Counted from the stretch's first letter, positions 1 to 6,454 are shown. The stretch: 6,520 nt of DNA from Candidatus Bathyarchaeota archaeon (GCA_014859755.1 JACUTO010000083.1:1-6520), one strand, 5' to 3'. Notes: generated by a model from the letters alone, not told the origin. Numbers and translations are program-made.

Positions 1-677
1 AATGCTGAAGAGTAGATCAAACCGTTTAAAGTTAGAGCTACCCAATAGTTTCCTTTCAAAGCTTCTTTGTAAGCTATTTTGACGAGGGAAGCTACGCCCT
101 TCATTCGACGTACATCAGAACTAACCGTGTAAGACTTCTTCGCTGGAACATAGAATAGAACAGCCGAGTCTTCAGCTATTTCAAAGCGTTTGACGATTCT
201 TCTTTTCAAGTTGTCTGTGACCACGACTCCTCCAAAATAAGAGGCACAAGCGTCGTCGAAGGCGCCTGTTATGGTAACCTTTGCATCGATTGCCCCATCT
301 ACACCGAGCTTCACTATTTTTATGTCGTCTAACTTTTTGTTTAAAGCAGCAACGGTAGCCAAGGCTATGGCATTTCCTGCCGCACTACTACTTTTCAACC
401 CTCTTGCTATCGGGATGTTTGACCAAGTTTCAACTTTGGCGCCAAACTTTCCTTCAAGATTGAAAAATTTGAGAACCTTTCCCACAGTCTTTTCAATCAA
501 GACTGGATCTTCTGTGGGGTCTGACACAATCGTGCTCTCAATAATTCCGGGTTCATCCGTTAGTTTGACCCCTGCCTTTGTCCACAAGTCAACTCCTATA
601 GCTGCTCCCTTACCAGTCGCGATGGCGTTTATTATTGTGGCTGCTCCATGGGATATCGCTTCAGCTTTTCCGTTCAA
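1..677 (-). CDS. aroK: Shikimate kinase, archaeal GHMP type (3' end cut off by window edge)
   Basis: Phosphorylates shikimate to shikimate 3-phosphate with ATP in the cytoplasm. I translated 225 codons by hand; archaeal members are roughly 280-300 residues, so about the last 60 lie beyond position 1. Visible marks: an N-terminal GHMP segment (residues 11-25, with the NAIATGKGAA stretch typical of archaeal shikimate kinases), the glycine/serine ATP loop PIARGLKSSSAAGNA at 89-103, and the third-motif region TGAFDDACASYFGG at 137-150. The start is a TTG at 677-675 that overlaps the aroE stop (TTGA, 4 nt). It has an AGGTG Shine-Dalgarno at 689-685 with a 7-nt spacer. No ATG occurs in frame until codon 192, and none of the 14 codons upstream of the TTG is a start. 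It is unrelated to bacterial AroK but catalyses the same step. Homoserine and mevalonate kinases share the fold, but the motifs and the neighbours favour shikimate kinase. Confidence 0.93.
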   Translation of the reverse strand, partial: MNGKAEAISHGAATIINAIATGKGAAIGVDLWTKAGVKLTDEPGIIESTIVSDPTEDPVLIEKTVGKVLKFFNLEGKFGAKVETWSNIPIARGLKSSSAAGNAIALATVAALNKKLDDIKIVKLGVDGAIDAKVTITGAFDDACASYFGGVVVTDNLKRRIVKRFEIAEDSAVLFYVPAKKSYTVSSDVRRMKGVASLVKIAYKEALKGNYWVALTLNGLIYSSA

Positions 678-1543
678 TGGTGGGCACCTAACTCCGAAAG
701 TTTGTTCAAAACCGCCTGTTTCATCACTTTGACTGGAGCCGGATGATTGGTCCAAATTTCAAAGGAGGCGGCACCTTGATAGACAAGCATTTCAATGCCA
801 GATACGACTTTGGCTCCCACAGCCTTCGCGTCTTTTGCAAGCTTGGTTTCTAAGGGGTTGTAGATTATGTCCATCACGCATAGATCAGTTCTCAGCGAGC
901 TTGGAGGAACTAGACTTTGGTCAATGTCTGGATGCATGCCGACAGAGGTTGCGTTAACCAGTATATCCGCGTCTCTCAGTTCTTCTTTCATGATTTCGGT
1001 TGAAAGAGCGTCGCCGTTTATTTTCTTGTTAAATTCTTTGCGCAAAACTTCTGCCAACTTTTTTGCTTTCTGGGGAGTTCTGTTAAGGATTACGAGTTCT
1101 TCTACCTCCCGTGCTGCATGGAAGGCTATGGCTTTTCCAGCGCCACCGGCTCCTAGTAGAATTAGCTTCTTTCCGTTTGGAGTTATGCCGTTTTCTTCTA
1201 GAGCTTTCAATGCGCCAACGCCGTCGGTGTTATAACCCATAAGCCTTCCTTCGTCGTTTAGAATGGTGTTCACTGCACCGATGGACCTTGCTGTCGAGTT
1301 TATTTCATCCAAGTACCTCATAACAGCATTCTTGTGGGGCATAGTCACGTTTAACCCCTGAAGGTCTAAACTTCTTGCGCCGATGATGGCTTCTCTTAAC
1401 TCTTCTCTTCTAACTCTGAAAGCTAAGTAGACGAAGTCAAGGTTCAACTCTTCAAAGGCGGCGTTGTGCATTACCGGACTCAACGTATGTTCTATTGGAT
1501 CTCCAATGACGCCGCAAACCCTCGTTTTCCCTGAAATTTTCAT
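674..1543 (-). CDS. aroE: Shikimate dehydrogenase (NADP+)
   Basis: Reduces 3-dehydroshikimate to shikimate with NADPH. The 289 residues are close to the usual family length. The N-terminal substrate domain carries HTLSPVMHN (19-27). Its first substrate-carboxylate serine is replaced by Thr20, while Ser22 is kept. The catalytic lysine is Lys71 in NVTMPHKNA, followed by Asn92 (AVNT) and the catalytic Asp107 (NTDG). The Rossmann domain has the glycine loop GAGGAG (131-136), NRT (154-156), which is the usual NADP-phosphate contact, and NATSVGM (197-203). YQGAASF (255-261) holds the shikimate-binding Gln256. The start is an ATG one nucleotide after the aroD TAG, with only a weak GGGG 10 nt upstream (1557-1554). 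Its end overlaps the shikimate kinase start by 4 nt. Quinate dehydrogenases are homologous, but the pathway context makes shikimate the likely substrate. Confidence 0.97.
   Translation of the reverse strand: MKISGKTRVCGVIGDPIEHTLSPVMHNAAFEELNLDFVYLAFRVRREELREAIIGARSLDLQGLNVTMPHKNAVMRYLDEINSTARSIGAVNTILNDEGRLMGYNTDGVGALKALEENGITPNGKKLILLGAGGAGKAIAFHAAREVEELVILNRTPQKAKKLAEVLRKEFNKKINGDALSTEIMKEELRDADILVNATSVGMHPDIDQSLVPPSSLRTDLCVMDIIYNPLETKLAKDAKAVGAKVVSGIEMLVYQGAASFEIWTNHPAPVKVMKQAVLNKLSELGAHH
685..689 (-). promoter_or_regulatory. Ribosome binding site for shikimate kinase
   Basis: AGGTG lies 7 nt before the TTG at 677 and matches the core of the archaeal anti-Shine-Dalgarno complement GGAGGTGAT. 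It sits inside the last codons of aroE, and it supports the TTG as the real start of the shikimate kinase gene. Confidence 0.6.
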
Positions 1544-1544
1544 T

Positions 1545-2228
1545 CTACTTTAGCCCCAAAGCCTCGTATGCGCTTCTCATTTCTTGGATGGTGAGTTGTC
1601 CCTGCGCTGTTTTTCTCCCCTTTTCAAGAGAAGCTATGGTGAAAAAAGCACCAAAAACAGGAGATAGAAGCCTAGAGGGTTTGCCAAGTTCCCCCATAGC
1701 AAAGCAAACTATCCTAGCATTTTTACAAGCCTTGGACGCGAAGTCTAACATGGTTAGATTGTCCTCGACGAGTTTGGCCGTGGTTACAATTTTGCAAACA
1801 TTTGCCCCGCTTGCAATTTCCTTTCTAAGGGTCTTATTTAGTTGCGATGAGTTTGGAGTTTCGTTGAAATCGTGGAACGATACTATGGGCTTTACGCCCA
1901 TTTCATGCAAGCTGCTAGTGATATTCTTCAACTTAGGGGTCGATAATTCTATGTCCACGTATTCAAAGCCGTTTCTCGCGGCGTCCATCAAGATTTTTTT
2001 GCGTTCAGTTTCGCTTCCCAAAAATCTGCCTTGGCATTCTGTTGATCTGTTTGTGGCTATCAGAGGCGTGTTGCTGCAGTGTGCGATGTCGGCTAGTTGG
2101 TTGTGTTTTTTGAGGCTGTCTAGTCTGATTTCGATGAAATCTGCGTGTTGGTTCTCAGCTTTTTCGATTAGGTCTAAAGCCTCGGTAACTGTTTGAGGGG
2201 GGACTGAGATGCAGATTTTGATGGTCAA
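1545..2228 (-). CDS. aroD: 3-Dehydroquinate dehydratase, type I (Schiff-base class)
   Basis: Removes water from 3-dehydroquinate to give 3-dehydroshikimate through a lysine imine. At 227 residues it is slightly shorter than the E. coli enzyme and typical of archaeal ones. The type I active site is complete: EIRLD (33-37), the general base His119 in SFHDF, Schiff-base Lys146 in CKIVTTAK, Arg186 in GKPSR, and Gln211 in TAQGQ. It is a single TIM-barrel domain with no fused shikimate dehydrogenase, although aroE follows only 1 nt later. The start is a TTG at 2228-2226 overlapping the stop of the preceding dehydroquinate synthase gene (TTGA, 4 nt). GTGAT at 2239-2235 with a 6-nt spacer is a plausible Shine-Dalgarno. 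No better in-frame start is present near the N-terminal IKICISVP strand. Confidence 0.96.
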   Translation of the reverse strand: MTIKICISVPPQTVTEALDLIEKAENQHADFIEIRLDSLKKHNQLADIAHCSNTPLIATNRSTECQGRFLGSETERKKILMDAARNGFEYVDIELSTPKLKNITSSLHEMGVKPIVSFHDFNETPNSSQLNKTLRKEIASGANVCKIVTTAKLVEDNLTMLDFASKACKNARIVCFAMGELGKPSRLLSPVFGAFFTIASLEKGRKTAQGQLTIQEMRSAYEALGLK

Positions 2229-3295
2229 CGTTCTATCACTGTTTCTTCTTTTACCAACGTTCCGAAATGTCTGCCGCCTTCTACCACATGTGCCAAGACC
2301 TTATCGCCTGTTTCTAGTTCCGCAACCGATCTAGAACCCTCCGGGGTTACGAGTCTTATGGTCTCGGCGTTTTGAACAATGGTCTTTATTCGTTTTCCCT
2401 CGTATTCTGCTTCAACGAGAACCATGGGTCTCCATTCGATTTTCACTCGCGCCACATTCGTTGACCTAATTTTTCCTTCCCTATCAGCTATGAGGACTTC
2501 GTCCCCTGCCTTCAGTTCTGACAGGTATCTTGTTCGGGTGGGTGAAGAAAGCGTGTATAATGAAATGGGTCCTGCGTTAACCCTGAAGGGACGCGTTTCT
2601 ATATACGGACTCTCATGAACCTCTGCTTGAACAAGGAACAAACCAGATGATTGGCATCCCACGAGAATTCCTTCCCCAGGCTTCATGAGATCGCATGTGT
2701 CAACACAGACTCTAGCCCCAGTTCCAATTTCCTTCAGTTCAACAACTTTAGCAGCCACCAAGTCAACTTTTGGAGCTTTTTTCTTGGCAAAAACCGCTGT
2801 TTCCATAAGTTCATCAGGGTTAGAGGTTTTCAAGACCACTCCATCGGCTCCCAGTTCCAGAGTTTCTAAGGCCAGTTTCGCTTCTTTGGCGCTGGAAACT
2901 TCTGCGAGCAGTTTACTTTTTCCTCGCGTCTTAGCAATGATGTTCTCTAAGGGTATAACTTTCCAGTCTGGGCATTTGATGACTATGTAGTCGGATGAAA
3001 GTTCTGCTGCTTTGATAGCGGTTTCTTCGTCTCCCCTTCCTCTTATAGTCCCTTTCACGGCGACGGTTTTGCCCATCCTTTTTAACTCATTCACCTTACC
3101 TTCGTCGAAAGTTGAAAGTACATTAATGTCAGATTCGCCTGAGCTAGCCGCTATTTTGACTCCAGTCTTCTTGGCGTTTTCTACGTCTTTTGCGCCAACT
3201 AATATAACGTCACAAACCTGAGCCGCTGATTTCAATAGGCTACTTTTTAGGTCGCCGGAAAGTGATTCGTTTATTTCAATCCAGAGTTCTTTCAC
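2225..3295 (-). CDS. aroB': 3-Dehydroquinate synthase II (archaeal, ADTH-dependent)
   Basis: NAD+-dependent enzyme that oxidatively deaminates and cyclises ADTH to 3-dehydroquinate, replacing bacterial AroB. The 356 residues fit the family, whose prototype is MJ1249 of Methanocaldococcus jannaschii. The N-terminal half (1-190) opens with KELWIEIN and contains the conserved KCPDWKVIPLENIIA region (107-121). The family core is at about 191-242: GTGARVCVDTCDLMKPGEG, then GCQSSGLFLVQAE, then RPFRVNAG. A C-terminal beta-rich segment follows with RYLSELKAGDEVLIAD (256-271). The family pattern AG-x-x-HAY appears here as AGPISLY (241-247), with serine in place of histidine. The start is GTG at 3295, overlapping the ADTH synthase stop by 4 nt (GTGA), with GGTGAG at 3306-3301 as Shine-Dalgarno. 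Its 3' end overlaps aroD by 4 nt, so translation of the neighbours is probably coupled. Confidence 0.95.
   Translation of the reverse strand: MKELWIEINESLSGDLKSSLLKSAAQVCDVILVGAKDVENAKKTGVKIAASSGESDINVLSTFDEGKVNELKRMGKTVAVKGTIRGRGDEETAIKAAELSSDYIVIKCPDWKVIPLENIIAKTRGKSKLLAEVSSAKEAKLALETLELGADGVVLKTSNPDELMETAVFAKKKAPKVDLVAAKVVELKEIGTGARVCVDTCDLMKPGEGILVGCQSSGLFLVQAEVHESPYIETRPFRVNAGPISLYTLSSPTRTRYLSELKAGDEVLIADREGKIRSTNVARVKIEWRPMVLVEAEYEGKRIKTIVQNAETIRLVTPEGSRSVAELETGDKVLAHVVEGGRHFGTLVKEETVIER
2235..2239 (-). promoter_or_regulatory. Ribosome binding site for aroD
   Basis: GTGAT lies 6 nt before the TTG at 2228 and matches the 3' part of GGAGGTGAT. It is weaker than the sites of the upstream genes, so translation here may depend on coupling with the overlapping upstream gene. 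Confidence 0.4.
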
Positions 3296-4083
3296 TTCAA
3301 CTCACCGAGAATCTTTAAAGCTTCGTCGACTGAGGCACCTCGGTGCACGATCGCTGAGAGAGCCTTAACCATCTTAGTTGGATTTTCGTGTTGGAACACG
3401 TTTCTGCCGATAGAGAATCCGGCGCCCCCAGCTTTTATGGAGTCATGTACCATCTGCAAAACTTCTCGAGTGGTTTCTACTTTGGGGCCACCAGCTATTA
3501 TAACTGGAACATAGCAGCTGCGGACAACTTCTTTGAAGGTCTCAGCGTCACCCGTATAATTTGTCTTAATTATGTCGGCTCCTAGCTCTGCACCTACCCG
3601 GGCAGCGTGGGCCACTACGTCTACTGCGTGCTGATTTTGTATTTTTGGGCCTCTGGGATACATCATGGCCAGCAGGGGCATGCCGTATCTATCGCAGTCG
3701 TCAGCAACTCTGCCAAGTTTTGTAAGCATTTTATCTTCCTGTTCAGCGCCGACATTAACGTGAACCGAAACAGCGTCTGCGCCTATTCTCACGGCTTCTT
3801 CTACGGAACAAACTTGAACCTTGTTGTTGGGGTCAGGACCAAGCTTTGTGATGCCTGATAAGTGGATGATTAAGCCAGCGTTTCCAGTGTCAACGTGTTT
3901 CGCTACGCCTCTGTGGAGGACGACAGCGTCAACTCCTCCCTGTAACAGTTTGTTAATGATCTCCTGCATATTCACAAGTCCAGTAACAGGACCCACCGTG
4001 ACGCCGTGATCCATGGGAACTATAACGGTTCGGGTGTCATCGCGGAAAATTCTTTTTAATCGTCTTTTTTTACCGGCTTCCAA
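3292..4083 (-). CDS. aroA': 2-Amino-3,7-dideoxy-D-threo-hept-6-ulosonate (ADTH) synthase, class I aldolase family
   Basis: Commits carbon to the archaeal shikimate route by a transaldolase-type reaction. In the MJ0400 family it joins L-aspartate semialdehyde to a fragment of 6-deoxy-5-ketofructose 1-phosphate to give ADTH. The 263 residues form a TIM barrel in the DhnA/FbaB aldolase family. Visible sites are PMDHG with Asp25, MMYPRG with Tyr142, the Schiff-base Lys173 in IIKTNYTGD, and phosphate-binding glycines in IIAGGPK (195-201) and SIGRNVFQH (224-232). Some relatives are archaeal fructose-bisphosphate aldolases. The position between aspartate-semialdehyde dehydrogenase and dehydroquinate synthase II strongly favours ADTH synthase, since the substrate is made by one neighbour and the product used by the other. 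The start is TTG at 4083; AGGAG at 4097-4093 overlaps the upstream stop. The only in-frame codons between that stop and the TTG are non-start codons, so the start is well fixed. Confidence 0.95.
   Translation of the reverse strand: MEAGKKRRLKRIFRDDTRTVIVPMDHGVTVGPVTGLVNMQEIINKLLQGGVDAVVLHRGVAKHVDTGNAGLIIHLSGITKLGPDPNNKVQVCSVEEAVRIGADAVSVHVNVGAEQEDKMLTKLGRVADDCDRYGMPLLAMMYPRGPKIQNQHAVDVVAHAARVGAELGADIIKTNYTGDAETFKEVVRSCYVPVIIAGGPKVETTREVLQMVHDSIKAGGAGFSIGRNVFQHENPTKMVKALSAIVHRGASVDEALKILGELK
3301..3306 (-). promoter_or_regulatory. Ribosome binding site for 3-dehydroquinate synthase II
   Basis: GGTGAG lies 5 nt before the GTG start at 3295, inside the last codons of the ADTH synthase gene. It supports GTG rather than a downstream start. 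Confidence 0.55.
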
Positions 4084-4092
4084 AAATCTTGT

Positions 4093-4097
4093 CTCCT
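4093..4097 (-). promoter_or_regulatory. Ribosome binding site for ADTH synthase
   Basis: AGGAG lies 9 nt before the TTG at 4083 and shares bases with the TAG stop of the aspartate-semialdehyde dehydrogenase gene. It fixes the TTG as the start, because the in-frame TAG excludes any extension upstream. Confidence 0.65.
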
Positions 4098-5133
4098 AGA
4101 TGAATTTTTTTGCTTTCAGGTATTCCGCGTTCAGAACGCCACAGCCAGCAGCTCCTCTTATAGTGTTGTGGCCCAAAGCAACAAACTTCACTCCTCTAAA
4201 GGCACGGTCCTTCCTAACTCTGCCCACTACGACGCTCATGCCGTTGCCTTCCATTCTATCCAGTCTAGTTTGCGGTCTATCTTCTTCACGCCTAACTACG
4301 ACAGGTTTTTCTGGGGCTGTTGGAAGCTTAAGTTTCTGGGGTTCTCCAACAAAGTTTTCCATGGCGGCTATAACAGACTCGGTCTCTGCCTCGCGTTTTA
4401 GCTCTACGAAAACAGCTTCCATGTGGCCGTCCAATGTCGGAACTCGGTGGCAACTAGCTGAAACCTTGAAACCTGCTGGTTCTGAGGGGGAACCTAGAAC
4501 CTTTAACGTTTCGGTTTCCAATTTTTCTTCCTCTTTTCCGATGAAGGGGATAACATTGTCTACGATGTCGAGGGAAGGGACGCCTGGATATCCAGCGCCT
4601 GAGATTGCTTGCATTGTGGAAACTACAACTTTGTTGATGCCAAACTCGTCGTAGATTGGTTTCAGAGGGAGGGTTAAAACTGAGGCGCTGCAGTTCGGAT
4701 TTGTAACGATGGCGCCATCCCATTTTCTTTTTCTGCGTTGTTCTTCGATGAGGCTAACGTGACCGCAATTTATTTCCGGGTTCAGCAGAGGCACGTCTGG
4801 GTCCATTCTGTGAGCTGAAGCGTTGCTCACCACGACGTATCCAGCTTTGGCGAAGTTTTCCTCTGTTTTTCCAGCTACGTCGGCAGGTAAGGCTGAGAAT
4901 ACTACGTCAACGTCTTTAACGGCTTTCGGTTCTATGTCTACCACATCTAGGTCGGCGACGCCTTCTGGAATTGGCATTGTTTGTCTCCATTTTGCTGCTT
5001 CGGAGTATGTTCGTTCAGTGCTTCTTTCGGAGGCTGCCACAGCTGAGACTTTGAACCATGGATGCCCGTTTAGTAGCTGAACGAAGATTTGTCCAACGTT
5101 ACCTGTTGCGCCTAAAACAGCGGCTTTCAACAC
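4096..5133 (-). CDS. asd: Aspartate-semialdehyde dehydrogenase, archaeal type
   Basis: Reduces 4-aspartyl phosphate to L-aspartate 4-semialdehyde with NADPH, releasing phosphate. The 345 residues match the archaeal/yeast-type class. The N-terminal Rossmann loop is GATGNVG (8-14). The catalytic cysteine is Cys148 in NPNCSAS, the active-site histidine is His229 in SCHRVPT, and SGAGYPGVPSLD (178-189) is a class hallmark. The C-terminal part has RMEGNGMSVVVGRVR (293-307) and the cofactor-region motif GHNTIRGAAG (321-330). The start is GTG at 5133, three nucleotides after the aspartokinase stop, with a strong GAGGTGAT 6 nt upstream. The product is shared by lysine, threonine and methionine synthesis in most organisms. 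Here the next gene uses it for aromatic synthesis. Malonyl-CoA reductases of Sulfolobales are homologous, but context argues against that role. Confidence 0.96.
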   Translation of the reverse strand: MLKAAVLGATGNVGQIFVQLLNGHPWFKVSAVAASERSTERTYSEAAKWRQTMPIPEGVADLDVVDIEPKAVKDVDVVFSALPADVAGKTEENFAKAGYVVVSNASAHRMDPDVPLLNPEINCGHVSLIEEQRRKRKWDGAIVTNPNCSASVLTLPLKPIYDEFGINKVVVSTMQAISGAGYPGVPSLDIVDNVIPFIGKEEEKLETETLKVLGSPSEPAGFKVSASCHRVPTLDGHMEAVFVELKREAETESVIAAMENFVGEPQKLKLPTAPEKPVVVRREEDRPQTRLDRMEGNGMSVVVGRVRKDRAFRGVKFVALGHNTIRGAAGCGVLNAEYLKAKKFI

Positions 5134-5136
5134 TTT

Positions 5137-6387
5137 TTAATCACCTCGTAAAGCGTTCTTAACCAGATTTAGGGCTCTTTCTTTTTTGTTCCAGTCTACG
5201 AAGAGGAGAATGCTGGATGTGATTGTTAGTAGGCCGAAAATGTTTATGGCGTTTAGTCTCAGAGTCTCGGATATTTTTCCAATGAGACCAGGGGTTTCCT
5301 CTAAGCCAACGCCCTTAACCTTAAGAAAAGCTAGTTGTTTTCTAACAGACATGGCGAGGGTTTCCTCGTGTTCTAGGACTGTTTCGTGAACTTTATCGAG
5401 AAGCTGATTCGAGTCTTCATTTTCTGACGCGTACAAAATTAGTGAGTCATAATTCAAAGATAATCCCAGCAGATGGGCATGGGCTTTAACCATTTCGGTT
5501 AGTTCTTGTATGACTTCAGGTTTTTCGGAAACGCCGCGACCCACAACCGTAATCGACATGGCGGGGAATTGGCTTGCTGGGACTACGTCTAGTTCTGTTG
5601 ACAGGGCTCCTTTGATTAAGGTGCCCTTTGCGTTTAGGTCTCCGTGAGTGTGGCTGATTACCCTGACTTTTACCGTTGAATCCTTGTACCGCAGAGCTTT
5701 TCTGTGGATGAATTTTGTGCCCGAATCCGCTAGTCCCACTAAGGTGTTCACGTCGATATTTGGAAGCCTTTCTGGTTTACTTATAATCTTGGGGTCAGCT
5801 GACATTATCCCTTCGGCGTCGGTAACCATGATAAGTTCATCTGCTCCTAAGGCTTTCGCTAAAATGAAGGCTGTTGTGTCGCTTCCACCTCTTCCAAGGG
5901 TAGTTATTTTTTCATCTGGTGTTCTGCCTACGAAGCCTGCGATGACGGGTATGACGCCTTTTTCAACGATGGGAAGCACGTGTTGCTGGATTCTTTTTTC
6001 GCATTTGTCCAAGATTGGGTTTGCATCGGAGAAAACGTCGTCTGTTATGATGGGCCAGTCTGGGTCTAATGGGTCGAAGTAACGGGATTCTACACCCTGT
6101 GCTTTCAAAGCCACGGCGAAGATTCTGATGCTGGTTCTCTCACCCATTGCCAAGATTTCATCCAGCTCTCCTTTCTCAACCTTTCCGTTGGAAGCGTTTT
6201 TGGCTGCGTGGAGAAGCGAATCGGTTGTTTTTCCCATGGCGGAAACGATCACGGCGATTTGTGTACCTTTCTTGGCTTCTTTAGCCACTGCCGTAACTGC
6301 CTTTAATATGCGTTCGTGATCTGCTAGGCTGGCTCCTCCATATTTGACCACAATTCGTTTGCGGTGTTCTTCATCAGATTGTTTCAT
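5137..6387 (-). CDS. lysC: Aspartokinase with C-terminal ACT domains
   Basis: Phosphorylates L-aspartate to 4-aspartyl phosphate with ATP, the first step of this operon's pathway. The 416 residues are normal for a monofunctional enzyme. The amino-acid-kinase domain (about 10-265) has VVKYGGAS (13-20), MGERTS (81-86), GRGGSDTTA (165-173), and an ATP-site stretch MVTDAEGIMSADP (187-199), then GTKFIHRKA (223-231). Two ACT-like segments follow. The first, about 275-345, begins with SITVVGRG. The second, about 350-412, contains KGVGLEETPGLIGKISE and ends with the hydrophobic TITSSILLFVDW. The start is ATG at 6387. An in-frame TAG two codons upstream excludes extension, and a downstream GTG at residue 13 would remove part of the first strand. 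A GGGGG run (6404-6400), 12 nt away, is a weak ribosome site. There is no fused homoserine dehydrogenase. Which amino acid controls it cannot be told from sequence. Confidence 0.96.
   Translation of the reverse strand: MKQSDEEHRKRIVVKYGGASLADHERILKAVTAVAKEAKKGTQIAVIVSAMGKTTDSLLHAAKNASNGKVEKGELDEILAMGERTSIRIFAVALKAQGVESRYFDPLDPDWPIITDDVFSDANPILDKCEKRIQQHVLPIVEKGVIPVIAGFVGRTPDEKITTLGRGGSDTTAFILAKALGADELIMVTDAEGIMSADPKIISKPERLPNIDVNTLVGLADSGTKFIHRKALRYKDSTVKVRVISHTHGDLNAKGTLIKGALSTELDVVPASQFPAMSITVVGRGVSEKPEVIQELTEMVKAHAHLLGLSLNYDSLILYASENEDSNQLLDKVHETVLEHEETLAMSVRKQLAFLKVKGVGLEETPGLIGKISETLRLNAINIFGLLTITSSILLFVDWNKKERALNLVKNALRGD
5140..5147 (-). promoter_or_regulatory. Strong ribosome binding site for aspartate-semialdehyde dehydrogenase
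   Basis: GAGGTGAT is an eight-base match to the archaeal Shine-Dalgarno consensus GGAGGTGAT. It lies 6 nt before the GTG start at 5133 and is embedded in the last codons of the aspartokinase gene (Arg-Gly-Asp). It is the strongest such site I see in the window. Confidence 0.75.
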
Positions 6388-6409
6388 AAACTATACAAAC
6401 CCCCATGAA

Positions 6410-6454
6410 GCCCAGAAAGCTAAGATGCAAAATTTTTGTTTCAGCTTACTGGGC
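6410..6454. repeat. Imperfect inverted repeat, 12-bp arms, upstream of aspartokinase
   Basis: On the plus strand the arms are GCCCAGAAAGCT (6410-6421) and AGCTTACTGGGC (6443-6454). They are complementary at 11 of 12 positions. The 21-bp spacer contains a second, nested palindrome, CAAAATTTTTG (6428-6438), centred within one base of the outer repeat. It lies 22 bp before the aspartokinase start. Neither side is followed by the T-run needed for an intrinsic terminator on its own strand. It may be an operator or a leader RNA hairpin. Confidence 0.7.

Noticed and set aside
271..732. Plus-strand open frame of 153 codons
   Set aside because: It lies antisense to the shikimate kinase gene and the end of aroE, both of which have clear family motifs. 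Its translation is low-complexity and resembles no family I know.
1588..2196. Plus-strand open frame of 202 codons opposite aroD
   Set aside because: aroD on the minus strand has every type I dehydroquinase active-site residue. The plus frame is a mirror of its codon bias.
3292..4083. Fructose-1,6-bisphosphate aldolase as the function of the aldolase-family gene
   Set aside because: The fold and Schiff-base site fit both activities, but flanking by aspartate-semialdehyde dehydrogenase and dehydroquinate synthase II makes ADTH synthase far more likely.
4100..4654. Plus-strand open frame of 184 codons opposite asd
   Set aside because: Serine/threonine/proline-rich translation typical of an antisense shadow; the minus-strand gene is certain.
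5648..6082. Plus-strand open frame of 144 codons opposite aspartokinase
   Set aside because: Shadow of the kinase domain; no recognisable motif and no convincing ribosome site.
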